Below are positions 11,841 through 22,645 of a stretch of DNA of 64,000 bases, piece after piece. The stretch is from NCBI GenBank assembly GCA_037833965.1, contig AP031352.1:23106501-23170500 (forward strand), written 5' to 3'. The notes under the pieces are model-generated. The model saw nothing but the letters and a program-made list of their open reading frames with translations. It did not search any database and was not told the origin of the DNA. Position numbers and translations under genes: made by a program. How positions within the stretch are numbered: position 1 is the stretch's first letter; the number at the start of each line of letters is the position of its first letter. Source of the stretch: Marchantia polymorpha subsp. ruderalis. Its lineage: Eukaryota > Streptophyta > Marchantiopsida > Marchantiales > Marchantiaceae.

Positions 11841-12982
11841 GAAACTGCTTCCTCCATCTCTTCATACTCTATCCCCTCCATATTGTTGAACGGGCGTTGC
11901 TGCATGGGCCGTTCTCCTTGTTGTGTTGGCCGAACTCGACAAAACTTGGCTATGTGACCCATTCGTCCACATGCATAGCATTGGCGATTGTCACGAACTC
12001 CAGCTCTTCCTCGAACCATTCCATTATTTGCATAACCTTCTTGCAAATTTGGAACTCCTGGTCGCCTAATCTCACCTCCAAATCTTGGTGGTGGTCCTCT
12101 TGTTGGTGCAAAACCTTCTCTACGTCGAAGGTTTCCCAACTCCATCGGTGTTGGACCAGATGGATTTCAAAAATTGCTCACTGGTTCACCGTGTGTGACA
12201 CCAAAAGCATCCAAAATTCGTTAAGCAATTGCAATTGCTTCATTCACAGTAGAAGGATTGCTTACCATCACCTCCTTTCGAATTCGATCCTTCAAGCCTC
12301 GTTTGAACACGTCCAAGGCTTCAGCTCCACTCATATCCATGATAGATACTTGAAGATCACAAAATTCTTCAATGTACTCATGAATACCTCCTTTCTGCTT
12401 CAAATTCCACAACTTCATTCTTGCAGTTTGAAGAGAATCCACCGCTTGAAAATTTTGCAGAAGTCCTTCTTGCATTCCACTCCACACAATGGTAGCACCT
12501 CGTTCTAAAAGCATTTTCTCCCATGTTGTGTACCATGTGAGAGCCTTATCCGTAAGATAAGATCTCATTAACATTCCTGCAATATAATCAGAAACATGAA
12601 AATGAGATAAATGAATATTCATCCTCATAATCCATCCCTCTAACACTCCCATTGCTCTACTCCCTTTGTAAGCTTCCACCTTACAGGATTTTTCCATTCG
12701 AAGCAAAAGATTTGCTTGATCTTCAATCTCTTGAAGACGTCTCCTATTTGCCTCTGCTGCATCAATAGGACTTGGTTCTGACTGAACTTGGGAAGCTTGA
12801 ACTTGAGGTTCAACTTCCATCTCTCCAACTCTCTCTCTCTCTACTTTCTCACTCTCCAATGCGAAGATTTTATCTTCCATGGCTTGCTGCTTGGTATGCC
12901 CATCTACTATTCCTTTTCTCAACTCCTTCATCTCCGCCATGATTGCATTGAGAACCTCACTCATATCAATTGATGTCCCCAT
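11819..12982 (-). pseudogene. Chromovirus A Gag
   Basis: Gag from ATG at 12982 to TAA at 11821-11819, 387 codons if its nonsense codons are ignored. N-terminal coiled-coil-prone segment (MGTSIDMSEVLNAIMAEMKE), central retrotransposon-gag domain with RSYLTDKALTWYTTWEKML, Arg/Gly-rich linker, then a CCHC knuckle CYACGRMGHIAKFC (about 11990-11950) for RNA binding. Nonsense changes: CAA-to-TAA at 12223-12221 and a TGA about 50 bases downstream. Gag would form the cytoplasmic particle. Copy B has a longer uninterrupted stretch but a frameshift near its start. Confidence 0.9.
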
Positions 12983-12999
12983 GCTTTCTCACACTCCCT

Positions 13000-13431
13000 C
13001 TAATACAAAGTGAGTATAATCACTATGTGACCTCTCAACAAAGGAGTCACAAAAGGTACAAGTGACTCTTTCACAGTTCTATAGTACTTCTCTTCATAAT
13101 TCCTCACAAGAAAATATCTCCATATCCTATTCTGTCTATATACTGTTCTAATCTCTACATAAGTGCTGAATTGAATCGGGACAGGTGGTTCGCGATTCAA
13201 ATCCATAAAACAATAAGTATAGAATGTATATAGTACAATCCCAAGTCTCTCCATAAGTAACTATTGGAAGAATCAGTGGCACTCTTGACTCCATCACTCT
13301 AGTCATAAAATTTGCACCCCAACAAGCCACAAGGTACATCCAAAATGATGTTTCTCCATGCAACAAAGGTGAATATCGAATAGGTTAGGAATTTGCCAGT
13401 GCGGTACTGGATTCCTGTCAATCCCGTCCAT
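13000..13431 (-). pseudogene. Pre-gag leader reading frames, chromovirus A
   Basis: Between the primer site and gag. Start codon at 13431 (MDGIDRNPVPHWQIPNLF), with a one-base loss near 13330 relative to copy B. A second, +1-phase frame (13254-13000) encodes FMDLNREPPVPIQFSTY and TPLLRGHIVIILTLY. Both frames are conserved at protein level with copy B. No known domain recognised. It may be a captured sequence, a regulatory leader protein, or two overlapping small ORFs. Confidence 0.5.
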
Positions 13432-13582
13432 ATCTGCAAAAACACAATTTCCCCCTTCCACCTCTCTCTACATGCAGATGAATGACCTCTGCCGGCCTCT
13501 ATACACTTTCAAAACTACACTCTATCATCACTTACTTGCTATTCCATGAGGCATAATCCACACTCAAGGAAAGAGCAAGGTC

Positions 13583-13594
13583 ACTCTGATACCA
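13583..13594 (-). other. Primer binding site, chromovirus A
   Basis: Minus-strand TGGTATCAGAGT, one base inside the 5' LTR. It matches the 3' end complement of initiator-Met tRNA at 11 of 12 positions (copy B has the perfect TGGTATCAGAGC). Confidence 0.9.
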
Positions 13595-13595
13595 T

Positions 13596-14003
13596 TGTAA
13601 CACTAGGGTTTAGAGAGAAGCTCACTCGAAGATAGAAACGTAAACTCTGAAGATGAGAGATACCAACAATGGTTCTCCTCTCCCTTATATAGCTCTCACC
13701 AACAAGTACAAGGTGATAAGATCTAATCCCCACCATCCATCCCACTCCTAGTGGATGGCTGATGTGGCGGATAACCCTAACAAGCACACGGATCGCTGAC
13801 GTGGCGCACCCAACTAACACACTCAATCCTTACCTACAAGCAGACGGATTGTTAACGTGGCACTGTCAACTAACACATCCACTCTGTACCTACCAAGTGC
13901 GCGGATCGCTGACGTGGCAGCTATGACTAGTGCACACTAAAGTATCTACATCAATATTTAGAGTAACCTCTACTTTAGTTTTAATTAACTAAAGATGGTT
14001 ACA
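13596..14003 (-). repeat. Chromovirus A 5' LTR
   Basis: 408 bp, TGTAACCATC..TAGTGTTACA on the minus strand. TATA box, U3 array of TGACGTGG motifs, and directly followed by the primer site. The TATAT target repeat lies at 14004-14008. Confidence 0.95.
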
Positions 14004-15514
14004 TATATGGAGTAACTGTAAGAACCGTTTTTGTATGTGTGAAGTAGGATTAGAAGTAGCTAAGGAATTGATCATGGTGAGTTTAGGTATAACTAAATCT
14101 AAGTAGTTATAATTGAGTTTATCTAGTGATGACTAAGTTGAGCTATAACGTTTATACTTAACAGATAAAGAAGTGAAGCTTTAGAAGGTTTGAATGAGCA
14201 CAACTATTTTCTTTTCTATCAAAATCTAAATTTCAAAGATGGGAGACTTTGGTTACATATTTGGTTTTGATTACTTTGACTAAGTAATGAGTACTTCATT
14301 AGTTAGACTAAGTCTTATGTTCACCTAGTGGCAAGTGGAATTTCTAGAAATTTTAAAGTATAAAATGACATGTAGCCACCTCAACCTAAGAATTAGAATA
14401 CTTTTAGAAGATTTAGGGAACCAATGACATGTTGTCACGTAATGAGAACTAGTCAAACATACCATATCTTTGTAAAAGTAAGTGAGATAAAAATTATCAT
14501 TTGTTACTATGGTAAATCTTCAAGTAGTATGTATAGAGAGGTGAATGTAATAACCCACTAAAGGCTAAAACTGCAATATAGTGGTAGAAAGGTCGAACCC
14601 ACAAGGACAGAGGAACACACAGGGTACAAAGTGTCACGTTTAACAGACTATTGAGGAGTTTGAATTCTCAGGCGACTGTCACTCCCAGAAATACTGCAAG
14701 TGTCTACTTGGAGCGCACTCGGAGGTCGCACAGTGCAGCGTATCACACACACACACACACACCTGAAACTACAGAAACACAACCCAGAGATCCGTTAGGA
14801 CCTCTACTCAAGATTTCAGGGGGAAGGTCTCTCAAGAGTACACTCAGCGAAGCTACGGGTAGTGACTCCCAACTCCGGCTTTTACAACACTTCCACTAGC
14901 TTGCTGCTAGCGTAGGAAACCCGTTTGGACTGCCTACTTCGGATCGAAGTCACTCATACGCGGTGAACAACACTCTCAACTCACAAAACGCGCAGAGAAC
15001 ACAGGTCCGCACAGAAGGACTCACTGAGAAACATTCCAGTAACACACCATAACAGTTTATTGAAGAGTTTGAATTCTTAGGCACTTGTCATTCCCAGAAA
15101 TACTACAGGGGTTATCCCAAAGGCACCTGCTGCAGCGTAACCTGAATTTACAACCAAGGCTTACACGAAGTAGCAAAACTTCACTTTGGCATTCAGGGGA
15201 AAAATCCCGAAGGAGTACAATCAGGAACAAACACTCGAAGGTGTAGGGGCGAAACTATTCAAGTATCTAACTAGTCACTGGCTCTGAGCATCGGCAATCA
15301 ACCGCAGGTGTAGATCCGAACTACTCAAGTCTCTAACCAATGTACTAGCTCTGAACATTCGGCCAAAGGACTTCAGCTACAAAATGCGGAACGCCAAGTT
15401 GTAGCTCCTCTTGCGTGGTGACAGAACTAAGGACACAAACACGCAGAGAAAATGAGTTCCTGATCTGCCCTTCTGATGTTGGGATAGAACTCAAGGCAAG
15501 ACGCCTTGAACTAC

Positions 15515-15520
15515 TTTATA
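15515..15520 (-). promoter_or_regulatory. TATA-like box downstream of the LTR ORF (copy #2)
   Basis: TATAAA (minus strand) in GGTATAAAGTAGTTCAAGGC, followed by a hairpin CAAGGC/GCCTTG. The same arrangement lies downstream of the ORF in #4, #5, #6, #7, #8 and #9. If it is the LTR promoter, the ORF sits in U3 and the roughly 1-kb tail is R plus U5. It could instead be part of a polyadenylation region (AATAAAG in E and #1). Confidence 0.4.
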
Positions 15521-15639
15521 CCTTCTAAGTCCTAACTAGCACTACACAGCACTATGCTACACGCTTGCACGGAACCACGCTACACTACACTCCGCGGAAC
15601 CTGTGCTTTGCCTCCTGCGCGACGGACTGCCGCGCACTA

Positions 15640-18549
15640 ACTCCCTACCCTACCAGTCTTCCGCTCGACTGCGCAGTCCCAAACGCTGCAACGCCGCGGA
15701 CACCTCCGCCTCGAGGGTGGACATGGTATCCCGCGCCTTCGACAGAAAGGAATCTAACTTCTTCGCTACTCGCCGCCGACTCCTACTGTCACATGCCAAC
15801 AACCCGGCTGCACGAAGCTCTAACTCACGCAGTGTGAGTTTCTCATGCGCCGCCACTTCCCAGTGGGCGTAGCCCTTGAGACAGTGGGCGACGCGCCTCG
15901 CCATCTCTTCCTTCGTGCGATCTGCCTCTCGCCTGCGATCATCTTCAATTACTACCAACTGCGATTCGGCCTCCGCACGCTGAGCTCTCAATTCCCTGCA
16001 CTCCGACTGCAGCCTACGGATTAAATCCTCATCCGCCTGTCGTGCGAGCTGACACTCCGCCAACAACCGCGTCTGTCGCACGAGCTCCTCTAACAAAACC
16101 TGATTCTGAGTCTTCTCAGAAATCAGTTCTTTTGTGGTCTTCACCACATCCCTAGTGAGCTCTTCCAGTCTCGCCTTCTTCAATGTGTCGTAGTGGGTGT
16201 GCGACTTCCGCACGAGATTATACTGTCCCCACAAGCATTCATGCTTCTCCCGCAAATCCTTAAGTTCCCGGTCCACCCGAGCTAGCAGCTTGCTGGTGTG
16301 GACTTTAGTGCGAGTCCGCCTGCCCACTAACTCGACGTAGTACCCAGGCTGGAGAGGATCTGCGTATTTATCAAATTTGCGATCCAAGTACCTCAACAGA
16401 GGGACTACCTGCTCATAGAGCGCCGCCGCCGGCGCTCCAACGATTTCCTCCTCCTCCTCGGTGTCCCCCGATCCCGACATTGCTTCCGTGGATCCTCCTT
16501 CGTCATCGTCCGAGGGAAGGATTTCGGTCGCCATTGATTGCGTTGGCGACTGGCCCGAGTGGGGCTGCGAGTGGTTTGCGGGTGCTGCCGCCGATGGCAC
16601 TCCTGCAGCTTCGCAACTCCCCGCTAAAATGTCCAAGGCGGTGGATGAATGTGGCCGTGCTACATCCCCATCATCTGCCTGCCGATCGTCGATCTTCTCC
16701 TCTTCGCCGCCGACGTCCGCCGCCGAAGGCGATCGAGCGAAATGTGTCTGCGCGGGGTGTAATTGCGCATCGCGCACTCGAATTTCGTATCGCGGACAGA
16801 CAACCCGCTCCTCCGTTAGGTCCTGCGTGAGGGCTGCGTCCGCCGCAGGCGCAGCGCCGAAGGCCGCTCGCCCGATGTACCTGGCCCCGAAGGCCCTACC
16901 GCCGAAGGCGCATCTGCCGGCGGATTACCCGCCGAAGGTGCGGTCTCCGCACGCTCCCTGCTAAAAACTCGTTGGCCCGAAGGCCCTTGCGCCGAAGGCG
17001 CAAATCGCGGCGCGTTATACGCCGGAGGGTCTGGTTCCGAAGGCCCTTGACCCGAAGGCGGATCTTCCGCCGGCTCCTTCCCCTTCCTACGTTGTACCGG
17101 GGGTGAATCCTGCCTACTCGTAGGCGGCCGCCTGTGCGTAGGCGAACTTTCTCTGCCTACGCGTAGGCAGAGGTCCACGTCTGCTTGAGGTCGCCTATCC
17201 GCTGGAAATCGCCTGTGCGTAGGCGGAACACTCGTCCGCATCGCACGTGGTAACTCCGGAGGCCCCTGGCCCGAAGGCCGCCTCTCATCCGCCGGAGGTG
17301 TAGCGAGGTCCGCCGCTCCTGCGGACGTCCGCGCTCTCTCGATCATCTCCGGTGACGCACTTCCCTTCTCCGTGGCGATCGTCGCCGTGTCCACGCTGCT
17401 GGCTGATAACACAAGCCTGCGCGCCTTCTGCTTCGGCCGGCTGCACACTTTGTGCAGTGGCCGCTGTCGTATGGGAGCAGTGGGTTCTCGATGCTGCTCC
17501 TCCTCTGGTTCCTCTCTCCATCTCCGCTTCCGCGGCACTCTTGCTACGGGTGTGCTTCTTCCATCGTCCCGCCGGGTCGGCGGAGTAGAAGCTGGTGAAT
17601 CCTCTGCATCGGTGTCGACCTCGTTATCTCGCACATACTTCCCGGGATGGTCGACGGACAATGGCGGAAAGCGAGCGAGCTCCGCCGCGGTCAAACAGTT
17701 CCTCTGCCGATAGAAGTTTATCAAGAACGGGGAGAGGTGATTGAGCGTTCCCCCCTTCTCCTCGAAGGCGTGCTGTCGCATCACTCTATGCAAGATGCTC
17801 GCCCAGTGAACTGGAGCTCCGGCCAAGATGAGCTCCACAAAAGAAACCTGCCACAAGGTGATGTATGAGGTGCGGTGTGGCTGCAGCAATTGCAGCAGCG
17901 CCGCCGCTACAGTTCGGCGGAAGCGATCTTTGTAGTCGCGGGTCTTGTACCCGTTCTTGGTAGACCTCTCCCGCTTGAACAATTCCACAAATTGCGCCTC
18001 GTCCTGCTTCGTCACCTTGACGCTCTCACTATCAAAGAGGAGGTACCCGTCGGTGCCGGCACACCTCCCCAATGCCTACGCCCAATCGTGGACGGTCCAC
18101 CGATCTTTGTGCGGACGCAATCCGCGCGTAGGTTGTTGCTCCGCGTCCAGCCATTTGCGTACCATGTCTACACAAATGTAATTCCATCCCCACAGCAAGA
18201 AATCAAGCTTTCTTGCAATCAGCCGCTCCTCGAAAGCACGCAACCCGTTCTGTGGAAGCCGGAGCGGCAGCATCCGCAACCTGTTCAATCTTGACATTGC
18301 GTTCTTGAACTTTGCTTGCGCAACAACTCTCTCTCTGCTCTGCTCGAGCTTCTTGCTCCCTCTGCAAATTCTAATCTCCCTCAATTCCAAATCGCGCGCA
18401 CTCAATTCTCTCTCAGTCCCCAAGTAATACTCCGCGCAGCGATGTCTAGAATGTTTAACAGCTAGAAGGTGGACGCGCGCAGCTCGCACTAGAAAGTGAA
18501 ATCGTGAATTCAAGAATGGGGCGTCCTCCGTCTCCTGGTCGAAGGTCAT
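15640..18549 (-). pseudogene. LTR-borne N-domain/coiled-coil protein, copy #2
   Basis: Start MTFDQETEDAPFLNSRFHF at 18549. N-terminal conserved domain: NGLRAFEERLIARKLDFLLW, GRCAGTDGYLLFDSESV, KTRDYKDRF, QPHRTSYITLWQVSFVEL, HWASILHRVMRQHA, LSPFLINFYRQRNCLTAAE. Next an acidic/Ser-rich linker with many PSA, PSGQ and RRR units made by the palindromic repeats (17500-16820), then the VPLLRYLDRKFDKYADPLQP core (about 16400) and a coiled coil ending LQRLGLRSRAEDW (15650). Damage: CAG-to-TAG at 18078-18076 and a frameshift between 16950 and 16780. About 930 codons if intact. Family unknown. Confidence 0.75.
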
Positions 18550-19060
18550 GGTCGGCTCTCGGTCGTGAAGGTCGAATCACTTGATGGCCGCGCCGGCTCC
18601 GCGCTGCTGGGCTGGCGCCGAAGGCGTTGACCGCGGTCAACAGACTCCGTCCAGTCTGTCCATTTCTCTCGCCTCTTCGTCGGCGCTCTTGTCGCCGTAA
18701 TCCCGACCGGCCGAAGGCGCACTCATCCATTCCGTCCGTACGGTTCGTACGGATTTTCCTACTCCGTTGGGTCCTCGCCCGTCCGCGCTGCTGCGCTGGC
18801 GCCGAAGGCGCCGTACAATTTCCAACCCCGAAGGCGCATTTCTAGGGCCGAAGGCGGATTTCCCGCCGACGCCGAAGCGCCTGTGCGTAGGCGAGCTTCG
18901 CTCGTCCGCCTACGCAGAGGTTTTAATCCTCCCCGCCTACGAGTAGGCGACATTCGCGGCGAACATCCCGCCGACGTCAAACCCTATTTCGCCTACGCGT
19001 AGGCGGACTGCCTTCGTCCGCGCATAGGACAAACTTTCCTCGCCTACTCGTAGGCGAGAA
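17100..19060 (-). repeat. Mini-palindrome field in giant LTR #2
   Basis: Dense GCCGAAGGC/GCCTTCGGC units and perfect or near-perfect 14-mers GCCTACGCGTAGGC, e.g. 17112-17125 (GCCTACTCGTAGGC), 17155-17168, 18991-19004 and 19042-19055. They occur both in the leader and inside the coding linker. They make the leader strongly GC-rich relative to the rest of the window. Confidence 0.85.
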
Positions 19061-19695
19061 GCTGCATGTCTTGCGACCTTCATAACTCCCGGAATCCTCC
19101 TCCGTTCGTGGCGTTCTTGGGCTCGTTAGAATCAGCGCGTCGAGCTCTTGATAACGAGACCCTAACCAAGTCAAGGCGTTTGGGAATTGACCAGGTTCTA
19201 AAGGATTCCTCTAGCGCCGAAGGCGCAGCGCCGAAGGGGTTATTCCTTCAGAGCCCGCATGTAGGGTGGTGTCCGTCCCCGACGTTGCACCCAACTCCTG
19301 GATTCTACGAGTTTTCTCGAGATTCTCTGCGATCTTCCAATTTCACTCTATTTTGATGCACCGAAGGCTATTTACATTGCTACCGCGGTACAGTTTTCCA
19401 AAAATGTTTTAATTTCCTCAAAAATACCAAAAGTGGGGTACTACAGTGAAGAAACAATTCTCAAACAAATTTGGAGAGTTCATGTGTAGAGGCTTGTTTC
19501 ATCTATGAAAGATTGGCATTTTTATCATATTGAAGTGTCGATATGTGTGTGAACTGGACTGATGAATAGTAAAAATGTATGAGAGGGTGTTTGAGACATG
19601 AGTATGAGTAGGAATCTTAGCCTTCAAAAACCATGATATCTTTTGTAAAGCCATCTGAGATAAACCTCAGCGAGAGTCAGGCCGAGGATGTAGAG

Positions 19696-20217
19696 CTGAC
19701 AAACTAATGATTAATTGTAATGTCTTTTTTTGAGATGCTTGGATTTCCATCCCAGAAAGCAAATGACTTGCATTACATTGATACGGCATCACCTTGCATG
19801 TAACAAGCTTTAAACTTTTTCCAAATTGCATCTTTTGGTTTTTCCATTTTGAGTAGAGTTTTATTAATCTTAGTAGAACACAATATTTTTGTGATACAAC
19901 CTTCTCTGTTTATTTATGTTGATTTTTTGTAGAGATTTTTTTTCTTTTATGAAATTGAGATTTTATTTCTTAGATAGGTAGTTAGTTTCACTTGGGTGTA
20001 ACATAAGCAGACGTAAATTTTTCATCCATAACGATGCTGGCACCAGTCATCAAAGAGTTGTCTTGCAAAGACAAAATTAACAAAATTTTCTTAACTATGA
20101 AACTGGTAGCATTGCCATGCACATGTGCTGAAATTTCTTTAAGTAATGGAAAATCAGAGCTCCAGCGGAAAGATTCTTGAACACAATATTCTTTTGATAC
20201 AACATTTTCTGTTTACT
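19696..20217. other. AT-rich interval with a 45-bp direct repeat
   Basis: No gene. A 45-bp AT-rich segment at 19875-19918 (GAACACAATATTTTTGTGAT..) recurs with a few changes at 20178-20219, ending exactly at the left edge of giant LTR E. Minus-strand reading shows a short coding-like piece (MTGASIVMDEKFTSAY, about 20050-20010) of unknown family. Confidence 0.4.
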
Positions 20218-20756
20218 TGTAATGACAGACAAATACCAAAATGGAGCATAATGGTATAGATCCGATCCCACGAGGAATGAAACAAACACAAAAGTCATGA
20301 TTTGTCACAAGTTAGCATTCTATTACGAAGTTTTACTTCTTAGGCCAATGCTACTCCCAGAAGACACTACTCAGCTAGAGTCGAAGACTCACAAGGTAGT
20401 GCAAAACCGTACTCACAACCTGAACCTTTTCCAAACACAACCTGCAAGAATTGCAAGCGATCTCACACTTTTTTTTCAGGGGGAAAACTTCCCAGCATTG
20501 CATACATCTCAACACACTTACCCGAATACTCAAACCCAAACTTGCTTAAATCCCGAAGTAACCCCAGGCTACCCAAGACATCCAAGCTGAATACTCGCGT
20601 CTCCCGATGCGGTAACTTCGACAACCAGGAGAGCCTTGTGCTCATAGTCTGGATCACACACCAGCACATAGACACACAGCGAAGACAGAATGACAGTTGA
20701 GACAAGCCAATAGACAAAAAAGCCCCCCAAGGAAAGAGCCTTAGGCCTCTTTATTC

Positions 20757-22645
20757 ACAATGGCAACTCTGGGATATCAACTGCCTGAGGCGAATCGACC
20801 TCAAGGGCTGTGCCGTTTGATGTTACGGTTACAGCATCGTCTGAACTACTCTCTACTCCTAATCTACGCAACACGTTTACAATCTCCACTTCTACATTCT
20901 GGCGCGCCTCATTCAATTCCTCTGAAAATAAATTAACTAACTCTACAATCTGTTTGTGTCATGCGGATCCGCTAGACTTGGCGCTCATCAGCCGTCGCTC
21001 GAGCAGATCCAGTTTCAACCACTTCAGCGAATCCAATCCCCAAATCGCGAACCCGTTCAAGCACTTCTCTAACCGCAATCTCAACACGTCGGTTGAATCC
21101 TCCCGCAGCTGACGGTAGGCATCCTCTGCCTTTTGCATTCTGCTCTACGACTCCTCCGATCTCATCTCCGACTTCCCTATCTGCTCCCGTAACCATTAAC
21201 AGTTAGATTCAACCTTTAATCTACATTCGACCTCCAAAGACTTGTTTGACTCGCAATCCGCCAATTTCTTGGCCCACTCCTTCAATTCTTCTACATGCTT
21301 CTGATTTCCCGCCGACAGACTTGCTGATAGCTCCTCCGCACGTCGGACTTCCATTTCGTACTTTGCGTCAATCTCCGAGATTTCCCTACGAAGATCTTCC
21401 TCCGCCGTCTTCGTACTTGCGAGCTTGCCCCGAAGTTCTTCGGCGATACGAGCTTCTTCGGCTCTTCGGGCTTCCAACTTAGCAAGTTCCTCGACATGCA
21501 TCTTCTCTCGCTTCTCCGCTGTCGTGATCAATCGCTCCGCCCTTTTGATTGCTGCATCGTAAGCTTCTCTAGATTTCTCCAGTTTTGCCATCAAATCCAC
21601 TATTACCTTCTGGGCGTTCTCATTAGAGGTACGAAGTCCTCCGCAGGTCTCTTCCAACTCTGCACAATGTCATAATTACTTCTCTAGATTCAGTTGCAGC
21701 ACTTCACACTCAGTTTCCTTCTCCCGAAGCTAGGCTTCTCGCTCCCGCAATGTTGCCTTCACTGCCGCGTACTCGGTTGACAAGGTTGCAGCTCGCTCCC
21801 GTGCCAATGCAGTCGTGGAATCCCACTTCCTCTTTACTGCAACTGCTCTCTTGAGCTTTGTTCTGTTCTTGATCATCTGAACATAGAATCCTGGCTCCTT
21901 CGATACAGCATACCTTCTCTTCTTGTCCAAGTACTTCAACAATGGTACTACACTGTCCTGCAAGAATTCAGGAAATGTAATTTCCAATGTCTTCACCGCT
22001 TCGCCCGAAGTCTTCGTTCCTTCTTCGGGTCTCACCTCTTCCACAGGAGACGTCGGCAATGTAATGCCCTCAGCTTCCACCACCGTCCCTCCTACCCTTG
22101 TGATCACGTGTTCCAGAATCTCCTCGCTCAAAGTAAACTCCTTCTCCAGGTCCTCGTTCATCTTCATCAGGGGTGTCCCTTCGCCTTGCGCAGACCGTGT
22201 CCGCTCCGAAGACAGAGAAATCGGACTAACCAATTCCGTTCCCTCCTTCAAAGGTTCTGCCGGTATATCTGCCGGAACTTTGATTGACACCTCCGAAGGT
22301 ACCCCTAACTCCACAGATCGCATTACCTCGCTAGTTGCGACTTTGGATGTGTTTACAATTGGTGCCACCGTCTTCTCCACACTGCTATCTGACACCTCAA
22401 TTGTCACATCCTCCGTTTCGCCCTCTTCTTTGGTCTTGCGCGAGCTCTGTGCTGTCTGGCTCCACTTTCATCCATGTCCATCCTTCTTACCACGTGGGCC
22501 AATTCCTCCTCATCATCACTTACGACCTTCCTTCTCTTTGCCACTCGTCTCTCTGGCTCCTGCCTTTGAACCACGTTCACCTGCACTAGTCCTCGAGTGG
22601 TGGTGTGTGTTGGAACTACGGGAGATCGGTTCTCGTCTTCGGTCC
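20757..22645 (-). pseudogene. LTR-borne protein of copy E, C-terminal coiled-coil part
   Basis: Continues the reading frame from 35833-36572 across insertion D. Contains a basic stretch RRVAKRRKVVSDDEEELAHV (22550), a Ser/Val-rich linker, the core FLQDSVVPLLKYLDKKRRYA (about 21970-21910), QMIKNRTKLKRAVAVKRKWD, and a long coiled coil (21790-21200, e.g. ELAKLEARRAEEARIAEEL) ending in LRRLG-type sequence near 20860. It has a frameshift near 22405 and stops near 21730, 21660 and 21196. I recall near-identical coiled-coil segments among Marchantia hypothetical proteins; this is memory only. Confidence 0.75.

Larger units (their letters stand above)
7952..14003 (-). mobile_element. Chromovirus A: full-length Ty3/gypsy element with 5-bp TSD
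   Basis: A 6052-bp element on the minus strand flanked by a perfect TATAT duplication (7947-7951 and 14004-14008). Two 408-bp LTRs, tRNA-iMet primer site, pre-gag frames, gag, pol with integrase, and chromodomain. The LTRs differ at about five positions, so insertion is fairly recent, yet the coding region is dead: nonsense codons in gag (12221-12223 and another downstream before 12145), frameshifts in RT (near 11275 and 10810), and stops near 9959 and 8640. It belongs to the same family as chromovirus B (27147-33205). It landed just beside a copia-like LTR. Confidence 0.95.
14546..19445 (-). mobile_element. Giant ORF-bearing LTR #2, complete, TSD GTGAA
   Basis: 4900 bp with perfect GTGAA duplications (14541-14545, 19446-19450). 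On the minus strand it begins TGTAGTACCCCAC and ends GTGGGTTATTACA-like (plus strand TGTAATAACCCAC at 14546). Order: palindrome-rich leader (19445-18550), long ORF (18549-about 15640), TATA-like box plus hairpin (15515-15520), and a two-unit noncoding tail (15500-14546). No RT, primer site or polypurine tract inside, and no second copy in direct repeat. Interpreted as a solo LTR by comparison with copy E. Alternative: a TIR-type non-autonomous element. Confidence 0.85.
14017..19695 (+). repeat. Copia-like LTR split by giant LTR #2
   Basis: Starts TGTAAGAACC at 14017 and continues to 14545; the second half resumes at 19446 (GTGAAGAAACAATTCTCAAAC..) and ends about 19695 near GAGTCAGGCCGAGGATGT. 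It matches the intact solo LTR at 42097-42866, including the CAAGTAGTATGTATAGAGAG TATA region. The interruption is giant LTR #2 with the GTGAA duplication. Confidence 0.75.

Noticed and set aside
11825-12508. 227-codon plus-strand open frame
   Set aside because: Antisense shadow of chromovirus A gag; the real coding is the minus strand with the zinc knuckle.
13583-13594. tRNA gene near GCTCTGATACCA-type sequences
   Set aside because: These are 12-base primer binding sites adjoining LTRs; no cloverleaf can be drawn.
16461-16964. 167-codon plus-strand open frame
   Set aside because: Antisense of the acidic and palindromic linker of #2, open because of GC-rich composition.
17100-19060. CRISPR-like array of GCCTACGCGTAGGC repeats
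   Set aside because: Eukaryotic context, irregular spacing, repeats too short and palindromic, and no spacers of constant length.
14546-19445. Giant elements as TIR DNA transposons (13-bp inverted ends TGTRRTAACCCAC, 5-bp duplications)
   Set aside because: No transposase motif, TG..CA ends and 5-bp duplications suit LTR integration, and copy E directly follows a gypsy polypurine tract. The inverted ends are compatible with LTR termini.
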